From Homalodisca vitripennis (Eukaryota; Arthropoda; Insecta; Hemiptera; Cicadellidae), in the NCBI RefSeq assembly GCF_021130785.1, contig NC_060211.1, forward strand, positions 125,933,001 through 125,997,000: a DNA stretch of 64,000 nucleotides, written 5' to 3'. The position numbers and the translations under genes are program-made. Shown in pieces: positions 13,531 through 24,099 of the stretch (position 1 is its first letter; each line of letters starts with the position of its first letter). The notes under the pieces were generated by a model. That model was given only the letters and a program-made list of their open reading frames with translations, ran no database searches and was not told where the DNA came from.

Positions 13531-14183
13531 TTAGTGAAACTGTACTAAAAGTTAAGAACTTAGGATTAACAATAAACTGTACTCTAATCTTGACTGTGGC
13601 AAAAAGTTGTAACAAAGTTTTTGCATCAAATACATTCACTGAAAAAATGCATAGGTTTTTGCCGCCCCACATAAAACCGTTGTTCGTCAAAGTACTCATA
13701 CTGCCTCATTTTTCTTACTGTAACAGTGTGGTTAACGACATGACTGGCTTTGGGTCAAACATTTTAGAGAACGCAAAATTATTGTATGAGATATTTATTT
13801 AATCTTGGAAGTGATGAGCATGTAACATCTATTAGTATTAACTCTATCTATATTAATTCATATATCTTGAGTTTAATGACCTCAAATTCATGAAGAAATT
13901 TAAATTTGTGCATATATTTTTAAAATTTGGTTTTCTAAATTATTTCTTAAACTATTTCCAATTTGTCTCTCGTAGTGGTGTGAATAGAACTCATTCTGGT
14001 TAGTCTGTGCCTCGCATGCCGTTGCATACAACTACTGTATATAACAAGTCTTTTATGGTGACTCCATGTCGTCTATGGAGTTCCTTTCCTAGTAGCATAA
14101 CATCCTTAGAGAGTCGTTCTCGATTTGTGGCGTCGCTGAAGGAGCACTATCTGTTGAGGATGCTTGGAATGAGATCGAGATAG
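13531..14183 (+). pseudogene. LINE (non-LTR retrotransposon) reverse transcriptase, 3' end fragment
   Basis: The first part reads VLKVKNLGLTI, then LPPHIKPLFVKVLILPHFSY with CNSVV after it. This is the thumb-side end of a jockey/CR1-type reverse transcriptase (family pattern: KNLG.., LI.P...YC..V). That frame stops at 13800-13802. A second in-frame block from about 13967 to the TAG at 14181-14183 carries the typical C-terminal tail: TTTVYNKSFMVTPCRLWSSF, then PSSITSLESRSRFVASLKEH. One internal TAG lies at 14001-14003. No endonuclease or palm (YxDD) region remains, so this is a 5'-truncated, broken copy. The mariner begins 60 bases downstream. Confidence 0.75.
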
Positions 14184-14355
14184 GTCGTTGCACTAGCATG
14201 GGCAGAATGTGTGAGAATAGCATGTTTCTAGTATGACATTATACGAGGTTTGCTACTTGTTTTTGACTTTGGCAACACTGACCGTTTCCGGGCATCAACT
14301 GACATTTCCAGTGTAAACTTTACATTGTAAACCCATCCTACAGCACTATAAAAAT

Positions 14356-15110
14356 TGGTATAATGAGTTCAAACGTGGCCGATGTTCATTCCAGGACGGT
14401 ATCCGTGAAGGCCGTGTAAAATCTGTCGCCCTACCTGAAAACATCGATGTTTTGCTTTAACTGATTACAAAGGATCTTTATGTGACATACCTTGAGGTTG
14501 AGGCATCTTTGGGCATTGTACTACATGATCATTGGGCTGAAAAATATGCTCCTGTTTGCTAACCCCTCTGCATAACCTGGCCAATGCTTAAAAGAAGGCT
14601 CGCGTTGACTGGTGCATTCAAATGATGAAACTTTGCTACATGTCCATCAAAGGCTGTAGATAGGACTTGCACAGGTGAAGAATCATGGATCTACGCATAT
14701 GACCCAGAATCAAAACAGCAATAAACTGAGTGGCTCTTTCAAGACGAGCCAAATCCACATTGAAGTTAATAGTTACCTGTATCTTTAGCATTACCGGCCA
14801 TGTGGCAGCAGTGGCGTTGGAGAAACGTAAGACAGTCAACTCTGAATGTTATACATTTGTTTGCAAGTAGTTAGAGAAAGTTTGAAAACTTCAAACAAAG
14901 ACAAGAGGTCAATCGTTCTTTATCAAGATAATGCAAGCTTTAAACAGTTGCTAAAAAATTGAATGTTTAGTCAGCCAGAAGGTCGAGTTAATGGGCCATC
15001 GACCACACAGCCCTGGTTTGGCACCTAATGAATTATTCTCTTTGTTTCTATATATCATAAACAAAATTTGTGTAACGATTTTTAACACGAAAAGACACAA
15101 TTTTCGTTAA
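14356..15110 (+). pseudogene. mariner transposase, multiply broken
   Basis: Segments of a mariner transposase can be followed across several frames: WYNEFKRGRCSFQDG and REGRVKSVALPENID (N-terminal HTH region), DLYVTYLEVEASLGI, KKARVDWC, TCTGEESWIYAYDPESKQQ, FQDEPNP, TGHVAAVALEKRKTVNSE, YQDNAS and HSPGLAPNELF. In active members the catalytic triad reads GDES, HDNA and SPDLAPxD. Here the first aspartate is Glu (GEES) and the third is Gly (SPGLAP). Only the second remains, in YQDNAS. In-frame stops and frameshifts are scattered throughout, so the copy is old and cannot encode an enzyme. It resembles the mariner subfamilies common in insects. Confidence 0.85.
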
Positions 15111-15232
15111 AAACGCATACTTTGGAGCTACCTGAGTGCTTCGAAAATAGGTTCAAAATCATGGAAATGTGAATTCAAAATGAAGAATATTAAAAAAATT
15201 ATAAAAAATAAAAAACAATAAAACTATATAAG

Positions 15233-15234
<2 letters not shown>

Positions 15235-15325
<91 letters not shown>

Positions 15326-15333
15326 ATGCTATA
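15235..15333. repeat. (TA)n microsatellite inside the mariner 3' region
   Basis: About 100 bases of nearly pure TA, with a few AA/TT slips near 15292 and 15315. It lies between the transposase remnant and the right TIR. Confidence 0.95.
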
Positions 15334-15387
15334 TATGCTGTTTTTTATATATTTTTTTATACCAGAAATCAAATAGCAACCCTCGTA

Positions 15388-16466
15388 TACGAGAACAATA
15401 TTATTCTTTTTTGTATGTCTTAAACATCATTGTTTAAGAAATGTTTATACATTTTTTATCACTATAAGGTTCGTCTAGTTTATATTTCTCTGTAAAATTG
15501 TAATTTTTGTTGTTAATTGAACGATTTTAACCGTAGAATGTTAAGTGTTATTATTATTAATAACTTTAATATTTTTTAGACTATAAATGAGTTTAAAAGT
15601 AAGAAAGGACCATGAGGCCCTAATTTCACCTGTAATAAATAAGTATTTATTAATTTCAGTTACATTTTTCTCAAGTGTTTGCATTAGGTAATTAATTCTA
15701 TCATTTATATATCTCATTGTTTTAATAGAATATTTATAAACTTTGCAGCTTGATCTAGTTCAAAAAGAAGAGTTTTATCAAACAAGGTGTAGAGGTTCGT
15801 AAGGATCCAAGTCGCGTAACAGATTTTCCTAAGGATAGAACTTCAACCCTCACGAAATTGATCTTACTTATGTAGAAAATAAAATTCATGAAAATTGTAA
15901 GTCTTAGCTCCATTTCTCGAGATATTCTGCAGGCAGCAAATAGAGAAATTTTTATAGAAACGAATTCTTTCGATATATACATGGATGTAAGCTAATGAAT
16001 TTAAAGCAAATTATTGAAAATACTGTAATTTTCCTAAGGCTACAAACTGTTCTTGCTAATAATGTTTACGTGGAATTTCTGGAATTATGTATCTCATTTT
16101 AAAAGTGTGATTATTAAAGACTCGTACTTTAAGTCTACAGGAATAAAAAAATTATCTGTATCTTCTGGCATAGTTTATATCACAACAAATGTTAAAATAG
16201 TGAAATAGCTCATGCGTTAGTTATATGATCAAATATAACATATGTAATGGAATGTATATTCTGTGTTACCTTAACGATTTATATTATGGTAATCCATTAG
16301 ACTATCTCTTAGAAGGCCTCTGTGTAGCTGGAAATGTACATATATAACATTAATACCAGTGTAACGTTACATAATGACTCGTTAATTACAATGTTATATG
16401 CAAATTAGAGCTCTTTAGTTTCGGTAAAAGTAATTTGTTACTCTAACACAGTACACTTTAACCAGG
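15388..16466. other. AT-rich DNA, no feature seen
   Basis: A 75-codon minus-strand frame (15755-15982) has no recognisable motif. Nothing else was seen. Confidence 0.45.
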
Positions 16467-16522
16467 CGTGTTTTGTTACAGCTCCACAACACATTGGTGA
16501 TGTAGAGCTGTAACAAAACATG
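16467..16522. repeat. Inverted repeat, 16 bp perfect arms with 20-base loop
   Basis: Left arm TGTTTTGTTACAGCTC (16469-16484) pairs exactly with right arm GAGCTGTAACAAAACA (16505-16520). A G-T and a C-G pair extend the stem outward. It is not followed by a clear T-run terminator, and no gene abuts it. It could be a MITE core or a structured RNA, with nothing to decide between them. Confidence 0.8.
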
Positions 16523-16843
16523 TTTGGACTTTTCCAAAACTGTTTTGGGATTTTGAATACAATTTTAATTTCCTTACTTTTAGTCAAAGAGAGTAATTTA
16601 TGTATTATTTAGTTAAGTGAATAACTGTAAAGATATACGCACGAGGTATAATCATAACTTCGTAGGATTATAGTAAATTTCGATTGTCACTAAAAAACAG
16701 GAGTGACCAATTATTTTTTCATTTCCTTTGACTAGAAAAAGAAGAGACCAACTCTCTTCTAACCTTTAATATGCTCGGCCTTATTGGGAACTGACCTGTG
16801 CGAGGGTCTTATCAATCACAATAATGAGTACAGTACAAGGTTG

Positions 16844-16954
16844 ATGGTACCGATAAAAGGTACTTCGGTTACAGAAAGTATTTGAACCTGAGCTATCGTC
16901 CCTAACTCAGATCCAAAGACCGAAGTCTTAGACTGTGCCTGGAATCGGTACCAT
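16844..16954. repeat. Nested inverted repeats forming a possible 111-base hairpin
   Basis: Outer arms ATGGTACCGAT (16844-16854) and ATCGGTACCAT (16944-16954). Inner arms ACTTCGGT (16862-16869) and ACCGAAGT (16919-16926), in register with the outer pair. This suggests a small fold-back sequence. Confidence 0.6.
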
Positions 16955-17194
16955 TCATCGTTTATGGATCATCAAGACTGTTTAAATTGTGTAATAATTT
17001 CATTTTCTGTGTATAAAACTTTTTATTTTGATCCAAAAACTCATTTTAGGTACTGTTACTTATACTATCAATTCATTCATATTACTTTACAATATTGAAG
17101 CTTAATATCACGTAACATATGACATATAAGGGTCAATAGTTTAGCAATTTGCATACTATTAAAAAGATATGAACGTAATATACCTAGATGAAAT

Positions 17195-17805
17195 TAATAA
17201 ACAGCATTGCTTAACAATAGTTAAAAATGTATTAATTTGATGGGAATGGCTTGAAAGGTAGTAGCGCCTTATAGAAACTTTGAACTGCATTAAATAACGT
17301 TGAATTTTAAGATTTGTGGGAGCCTCAAAGGTGACTAATGTACTCCGCCTTCATAAAGACTATTATATCTTGATCCTTGTGAAAGTTTTATTGATTTTAT
17401 TTGTATGTCTTGGTGACAACACCAATATATGAGGCCAATAGCATGCTATTAAATTAATAAAATACTTTGAGCAGGACTTTATACATTTCAGTTAGAACAT
17501 ATTCATATACTAGCTACCCCAAAATATCACTCCATACCTAAACTGTGAGTAAACGTTGGCATAGTAGACAGCTTTCCCTTTATACGTGTCAAACTTGACT
17601 ATTTTTCACATGTCAATGAAGATGAATATAGCTGCATCATTGTTGATTACTTCCTACCCTCTAAGGAATGTTATCAATAACAATACCAAACAAAATGTTG
17701 TTTTCAACAAGAGTACTTTTAATTATATTACTGAGTTTTGGTGCTTTGAAATACATTGGTCAAGGAAACCAAGAACATTTTTAAATAGTATTAAACCAAA
17801 TACAA
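17195..17805 (-). pseudogene. LINE reverse transcriptase C-terminal fragment, minus strand
   Basis: Read on the minus strand, 17752-17732 gives FKAPKLSN, followed by ILFGIVIDNIP. Then 17575-17534 gives KAVYYANVYSQFRYGVIFWG. The last is a very typical non-LTR reverse transcriptase signature (family pattern: K..YYA...SHLRYGI.FWG). Further along, LLLSNAVY near 17215 resembles the C-terminal tail of such proteins. Several stops and frame changes interrupt it, so it is a dead fragment. The plus-strand 87-codon frame at 17586-17849 is its shadow. It lies in the opposite orientation to the LINE fragment at 13.5-14.2 kb and looks like a different lineage. Confidence 0.7.
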
Positions 17806-17852
17806 TGATTTCGGCAGTCCAGGCTCAAGAACCGTTCTACAGTAGTTAGGTT

Positions 17853-17995
17853 TATTAAATTTCACCAGTAATCAAGTTATTGAATATCCACCTCTATATA
17901 AACGAGCTATCTTGCTCTTTTTATCTGTTAGCTCAGAGTTTACTGACGTAAAATGTTTAAACTAGTTTGTATCCAAACGCACATTTAATACAATC
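17853..17995 (+). repeat. Dispersed repeat family A, copy 1
   Basis: Shares AATTTCACCAGTA, GTTATTGAATATCC, CTCAGAGTTTACT-like and AACTAGTTTRTATNCAAAC with 21175-21310, in the same order and spacing. The class is unknown. Confidence 0.7.
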
Positions 17996-17999
17996 CAAA

Positions 18000-20900
18000 T
18001 TGTGTTTTTTATAAAAGTGATTTTTAAAATTATTGGCCACACTGGACCACGTGTAACACATACACTAGTTCAATGTAATTACACGTTTTAAAATAAAACA
18101 TTCTATAAGTAGTTTAATTTTAATACATGTAATAGAGAATAATGAAAGCTCTCCTGATTTTAAAATAAGTACAAACCATACATCCCTGCCTTTGACATTT
18201 ATTAAATAAACACTACTGAAACAACCGTGCCATAAATGGTTTGGGAAATTTTTGCACCTAAATGTTTCGTAGTTTAGTTGTTTTATAATACCGAGCGCTA
18301 TTTAAAATAAGGATGTATCAGCAAGCGTAACTGTGCAAAATGGGACCTATCTGCTAATCCAGTATTCCAAAATAGTTAAAATCGGCGTTCAAATACTAAA
18401 AATTCCGTTTTTATGGACTTATGGCCAGGCTATCGATAGTGAAATGAAGATTCAAAATTACACACATCCATAATTACGAATTCGTAGATATGATTTGATC
18501 CTGCATATTTGTAAACATAAAAACAACCTGCAGGCTTTTATAATATTTATTACAACATTAGCAATTTGTATAAGATCGTGACGAGGACCTAATACATTAT
18601 AATTCTTATTGAAGCGTTTATGTAACTGAAATACTGAAGATACTTCTATGTATCTTAACTTCAATATAAAAACAGCTGTTGTAGGGGTCCAAACTTACTG
18701 TCCAACAAAGCTTAGGAGCTAAGGATGGCAAAATTGTTAGATGAAAGGAACTCTCAAATTCCATGACTGGTTCATTGTTCAGAGTTCCATAACTGGTAGT
18801 AAAGGCCAGGTTCAGGTCGAGGTAGTGAGTTGGCTGGACTTGTAACTGTATATCAACGGATAGGCCAATATTGGCACAGTGTCAGCCAGCCCCACCCTCT
18901 TCACATACACATGACAATCATTCTCCAACACCAACATGCATTGCTTAAGATTGCGTCATATGTTCATGTAAGAAAATATTCTATATTCTGACTAGATTTT
19001 ATATACTGATGAGTTACTAGATACATGTCCCAATTTATCTACTAAATTGGGAAATTTAACACTTTTTTAACCTTTTTTCCAAAATTTACATTATAAATTT
19101 TAGTTTTTCTGACCCTATTGGAAATTTATTCTCGGCATATGTATTATTATTAAATCTAAACGACTATATTATATGAAAACTGAATTTTTATAATTATATA
19201 TAAATTTGTATTTTTATTTAAGCTTTGATTATTTTTTACATAATAATTGTAATTTTTCTATTCAGATGTTTACATTTATAATATATTGTGTAGTTATGAG
19301 ATCTTATTAATCGTACTGAATCAAGATTAGATATTTGAACATACAACACTCTCTGTACGTTGATAGTGTATCATATTTAAAACATTTTTTATTCATACAA
19401 TTTCAAATTCAAGTATACAAGTTTGACAAACGATGAAATCAATACAAGTTATGGCCATAGAAACGCAGCCCGTGCCAAAATACTCCAATAGTGGTGGCTG
19501 TTGCGTTTCAATACCCCAACTCGCCTCTCACCAAGCACTGTTGCCAGTTTTACGTGAATGAAAAATTACTGATCCTTCTCAACATTAGGAAACAGCTGGT
19601 GATCAGCAAAGATATGGCAACACTGCCTCAAATTTTATCGGATTATTTTGATGTGGGCTGCTCTATTGTTGAGTTGATCTACTAATATGTATATAGATAA
19701 AACTCCTTAGATTTTATTGATATAAATAATGTTGATAATTTTACCTAAATTGTTTTCCTAAATGGTTTCTAATATTAACGCCAATGCTATAGTTGCAGAA
19801 AATTCTTATTTTAGTTATGGAACACTTATGGGAAAAACAAGATTATAAATTAAGAATAATTTGAAAAATAGTAGACTTATCATTTTTCAATTAAAAACAA
19901 ATAATAATGATACATTGTGTTTCTTTATTTATATGCAATCCACACAATTTATACTTATCGATGAAACGTTAGAAATCAAAATCCCAGCTGTAAAACATGT
20001 TTACACTAATATTTAGCTCATTTCTAAAAAATAATATATAACTTGCGAACCAGTTGCTCTAAAACGTGCGTGTAGCAAAGACTAGCACCAACAACTTAAG
20101 CAACGCATTGCAGTTTTATTCTGGTTTCAGAGTAAATAAATTAACTGTTTCAGTCGAACTTATTATTTGTGTCGAGTATAGAGAGTTTATTCCCGTATTG
20201 TGTTCGCACAGCTGTTTCTCTGTGCAGGGTGTCTGCGATTACTAGCTCACAATGCATATTACTTCATTCACTAGCTCACAATGCTTATAACTTTAATTCG
20301 CTGTGACGAATGTGCACTCCTTCCACCGAAGCAATGTTCACATCTTCTTCAACCAAATCTGTATCTAACTTGATACTTCTTGCTCAGATTCGCATAACAG
20401 GATCCAATTGAAGGAATAATGGGATGATTTCGTATCTGATACCTAATATGAAGGAAACTATATTAACAGCACCATTAAACCCTAATTTGGACCACCTTAT
20501 ATAAAATGGCAGCCATACATAGATATTTTGCAAAATAAGTGAGGACTTTAGGACCACATGTTCCGTTACAAGGAACCATTAGTAAGCCTTCTCAATGTTA
20601 TTTTCAGTTCATAAAAAACCGAACTCGTCATGACCCAAATGTAAGATCTTTCTAGTATCTAAGATAATCTTTAAATTGATTTTTTCTTTTAGTTTCAATA
20701 TTACAAAGGAGGGAAGAGGTACAGTGAGAGAGAGTTTTGCACCTTAAACAACTATATTATGGAAAGGCAAGCTTTTCAAAAACACTAATTCAAAATATTG
20801 CTGTAAAGGAAATATACGATTGTGCAGTACTTTTAAATTTATTTCATAAGCCTTTTTAACATCAAAGATGCCACTGTTGGGTGAAAGGCTTCGTGAAATA

Positions 20901-21170
20901 AATTTTACCGTATTGGAAAATTGTGTTTTTCCTTTACAGCACAAGTTTGTTTTCTAATTTTCTAATAATAAGAGATCATCCTTCAATCATTCAAAATAAT
21001 TTATGAATGTTTTTCAGTTTGATACTGGAAAGTTGTAACATTGTATTCTAATGAAATTTTTACCTGATTCGCAACACTTTGATAGATAAACAACGTACGT
21101 AAATAACCCGAGTGGAGTAGGTAAATTGATTCAATGATTCGGCACTCCACACTGTAGATGTGTTCTACTC
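18000..21170. other. Unique AT-rich DNA with one inverted repeat
   Basis: No gene recognised. An inverted repeat with perfect 14 bp arms (TGCTGTAAAGGAAA at 20799-20812, TTTCCTTTACAGCA at 20928-20941) encloses 115 bases. On the minus strand both arms look acceptor-like (CCTTTACAG), and a 66-codon frame spans them, but no family is recognised. Confidence 0.4.
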
Positions 21171-21174
21171 TAGT

Positions 21175-21310
21175 TATTGAATTTCACCAGTACTCGGGTT
21201 ATTGAATATCCGTCTCTGCGCCAACACAGGTAGTTTGCTCGTTATACATGTTGCCTCACAGTTTACTTACATAACAAGTCTGAACTAGTTTATATACAAA
21301 CCCGCAGGTT
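21175..21310 (+). repeat. Dispersed repeat family A, copy 2
   Basis: The second copy of the repeat at 17853-17995: TTGAATTTCACCAGTACTCG, GTTATTGAATATCCGTCTCT, CTCACAGTTTACTTACATAA and AACTAGTTTATATACAAAC. Identity by eye is roughly three quarters. Confidence 0.7.
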
Positions 21311-21495
21311 ATGCGTCAGAATCGTATTTGATAAAAGTTGTTTTGTTAATTTTTACTTATTTGATAAAATGTATATTTAATAAGACACGTCATATTTAAT
21401 AAATGAGGTGACAGTTTATAGCATTGTATCATATTAGTGAATGTCACTAAGTATTCCTTATTATGAAGCATTGTCAACACCAATGCGTCTGGAGT

Positions 21496-21781
21496 TTAAT
21501 TATTTTTTTGCCCCCATTTTACGTTTGCATTCACTAGAATGCTAATTTGATTGTCTATTTCACTAACGTACAAGATGTTCTCTTTAATACTTGTATTATG
21601 ATGTGTCTGGAAAGCGCTAATCATAACCAAATAATATTTTGAATTTATATACGCTTCTCTCCAACCAAATCCAATAGAATTCATGCACTTGGTGTGGAGG
21701 CTATCACTAGAGTGAAGCCAAAATATGTCAATATGTGAACTGTGATAGCGACTTTTCGAGTATTTTGTACCGAAATTCCTT
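21496..21781 (-). CDS. Minus-strand open frame, unknown, possible exon or repeat relic
   Basis: The frame is open for about 92 codons, from just after a stop near 21782 to the TAA ending at 21496. The translation contains HIDIFWLHSSDSLHTKCMNS, then IGFGWREAYINSKYYLVMIS. It is balanced in composition and more protein-like than most frames here. No splice acceptor of good quality is visible at the left end, and a GTAAAA donor-like site lies near its 3' end. I do not recognise a family. It sits about 190 bases from a family A copy, so a transposon origin is as likely as a host exon. Confidence 0.2.
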
Positions 21782-21789
21782 CATAACGA

Positions 21790-22800
21790 TCACATCCATA
21801 ACTTAGTATCTTAGTAGTTAGTAATGTTGTTAATAGGTTCTACTTTGAAAATAAATTTAAGAACTTTCTATGAATTGTATGACAATTCTTAAATCGGGGT
21901 TGTTTTTTAGTAAAAATGTCAAAACAAGTTTGCATTTGAAACATTTGAAACCTAAACGGTGTGGTTGAGGGTCCTGTTCTGCAGCAATAATTTAACACAA
22001 GTATTTTATTCCCAAATAAGTAACTATATTGTTAGATTTTTCAATTAATGTCGGGGACTTGTTCGAATCCCAGTTTGGTTATAGGTTCTTCATACACTAT
22101 CTAATAATCACAAACCAGATTGTTTGAAATAATACGGTATTATAATACGAAGATCTGGTTTAAAAATCCAACATATCACAAGTTATCCAGCAAGTATTTC
22201 TGAAAGAAATTAAATTCTCACAATCCAAACCGTCATTAATTTAAAACATTAAAATGAGACTTTAATTTCACCATCAAGACTGTGGATACTTTTGGCATTT
22301 AATTTTGATGTACTAAACTGGTATTCAGATTTTTTATGATGACTGACATCTGAAGTTAGACCTGTCACAACCCAGACCCTGAGTGCTGTTTCATTGCATC
22401 TTCCACTCTCGCATGCAGTATAAGAACAAATCGTTATTACTTTCATGATATTATCAAAACTTTATGAAAAATGTATGGTTTGCGAACGATTCTCCCTCTA
22501 TGTATCCATGATTTTGTCTCCAAAACCCCTTGCAACAATAATATCTACTTAACAAATTCCACAGTGTTTTAGTAAATAGTTATTAAAGCAGAATTGGTAG
22601 AATTTATTATCAGTAATAACTCTTTAAAGCAAAGGTCTCAGACCAAACAGTAATAAATTTCTACGCCAACCTCATTTATCTGGTATTTGCTTTCAAGAGG
22701 CATATTTTAAATCCTGACTCAGCCTATCTCATTATTTTGTAGAGGCTCTTAAAGCTCCATTCTCTTTCCATACTTTCAATATGTTGCACTAAGTTTATTT
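21790..22800. other. AT-rich DNA with a 65-codon minus-strand frame
   Basis: The frame at 22446-22249 (starting MKVITICSYTACESG) has good composition but no recognised motif or splice support. A tRNA B-box-like GTTCGAATCCC occurs near 22059 without a convincing cloverleaf. Confidence 0.35.
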
Positions 22801-22810
22801 TTATATATAT

Positions 22811-22911
22811 ATATCCAAACATTCAAACTTTGTAATATTATTTGTAATATTAGTATATATATATCCCATCCCACTAATATTATAAATGCGAAAGTTTGAA
22901 TGTTTGGATAT
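22811..22911. repeat. Inverted repeat at the head of the Helitron-like copy
   Basis: A 21-base arm beginning ATATCCAAACATTCAAAC (22811-22831) is the exact reverse complement of the arm ending GTTTGAATGTTTGGATAT (22891-22911). The terminal motif TAATATTATAAATGCG lies in between. It looks like two element heads in opposite orientation. Confidence 0.75.
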
Positions 22912-23350
22912 GTGGATGTTTGGATGTTTTGAGGTTTGTGCTTTTGGTCTGAATTAAAATTTAGAGTGCTTTTTACCACCCGTAACACATTCATTTCAAC
23001 AAATAAAGTCGAATTCAAATTGAAAATTAGTTTGTTTACATTCGAATGTAAATATATGATAAGAACGAAACGTAATAACGTTTCATAATTCAAATTAAAC
23101 TGGCACTAAACAGCTGTTGACAACTATAATTCGACAAACTTTCTGAAACATCTGTTTATATTGCTAATGAAAATAAAAAGATAATGGCGGGCGACTTATT
23201 ATGCCAAAACACTGAGGCTGAATTTAAACGACCAGAACAGACCCATATTGACCGCAGCAACTTTTTAGTTGTACGATACACTTTCGTCATTGGGATAAAA
23301 AGGCTAACTCTTATTGTTACTGAAGCCATCGAAGAACTTCAATAAAAAAT
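22869..23350 (+). mobile_element. Helitron-like non-autonomous element, 5' half
   Basis: Starts with TCCCACTAATATTATAAATG and then CGAAAGTTTGAATGTTTGG, a head seen on a widespread class of insect repeats that I interpret as Helitron/Helentron-related. The internal stretch at about 23085-23160 (CAGCTGTTGACAACTATAAT and flanks) matches, in reverse complement, 40440-40515 inside the copy at 39386-40690, which links the two as one family. No Rep/helicase coding is present. Confidence 0.5.
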
Positions 23351-23679
23351 AAGTGGTATTTATAAAATTATTTATATAATTAAGTTGTAAGTTAACTATT
23401 TCACCAACAAAGAACAATGGTAGAACTTAAGTATTGATATTATCCACTTTAACATTTTTTAATGTTTAAACTAATTTATTTAAGAGGAACTTGGATGTTT
23501 ACTATTATAAAAGTTTCCATTCTTGGATGCTGTCACTTTCTAATGTTAGACAAAATGACCTGGGTTTTCCCTTCTTATCATTTCAGGTTGTTATCAACAA
23601 CAGACAAAGTCCTACATCTATTAATTCCTGTTAATTAATTTTTGAATTACATTTTTTTGTTATTTTTGTAAATAATAAT

Positions 23680-23935
23680 CAGTGAAACCATTGGTTAGTA
23701 GAGTGAAACGGCGCCTACCGCATCAGAATACGACGATCCAGTCAGAAATGGCAGCGCATAATGTACTTCACAATGTGTACATAAAACAACCCGCCATTTC
23801 TGATTGGATGAACCTTTTGAGATGCGGTTTGCGGCATTCAACTCTACTAAGTGAGCTCTTTTAAATTATGTATCACTCGACCCATGCTTTAATTTAAGTT
23901 TTCCTCTGTGGGCCGTCCCCCCATGGTTGGCATGT
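23680..23935 (-). mobile_element. Fold-back MITE remnant of the CAGGGTG family
   Basis: Contains CCTTTTGAGATGCGGTTTGC near 23812 and GGGCCGTCCCCCCATGG near 23911. These correspond to the arm motifs of the 60.8-63.3 kb element (CCTTTTGAGGTCCGGTTTGC and GACCGTCCCCCATTGG). Its centre is a palindrome: GATCCAGTCAGAAATGGC at about 23734 faces GCCATTTCTGATTGGAT at about 23793. The terminal CAGGGTG is lost. Confidence 0.6.
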
Positions 23936-24052
23936 CATGGTAATAGCAAGGAAAGATATTTTACATAGCCATATGACACTGTGCAAAGTTTATAGATGTT
24001 ATCTGCTATGGTTTGTAAAATATTAAGCCGTACCCAGACTTTTCAAACACCT

Positions 24053-24098
24053 TATATATATATATACATATATATATTTATATGTATATATATATATC
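24053..24098. repeat. (TA)n microsatellite
   Basis: About 45 bases of TA with CATA, TTTA and TGTA interruptions. Confidence 0.9.
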
Positions 24099-24099
24099 C

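Larger units (their letters stand above)
14244..15385 (+). mobile_element. mariner transposon, bounded by TIRs and TA target duplication, inactive
   Basis: The left end reads CGAGGTTTGCTACTTGTTTT and the right end, in reverse complement, CGAGGGTTGCTATTTGATTT. Both are flanked by TA (14242-14243 and 15386-15387), the mariner target duplication. Length is 1142 bp, slightly below the usual 1.3 kb. Inside is a heavily broken transposase on the plus strand, and a (TA)n microsatellite has grown in the 3' untranslated part. Confidence 0.85.

Noticed and set aside
20222..20235. CAGGGTGTCTGCG, possible transposon terminus
   Set aside because: No TA precedes it and nothing downstream matches the family arms. 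The sites at 31546 and 55797 were dropped for the same reason.
22050..22085. tRNA B-box-like GTTCGAATCCC with a TGGTTGAGGG A-box-like sequence upstream
   Set aside because: The boxes are about 85 bases apart, and no stems could be drawn for a cloverleaf.
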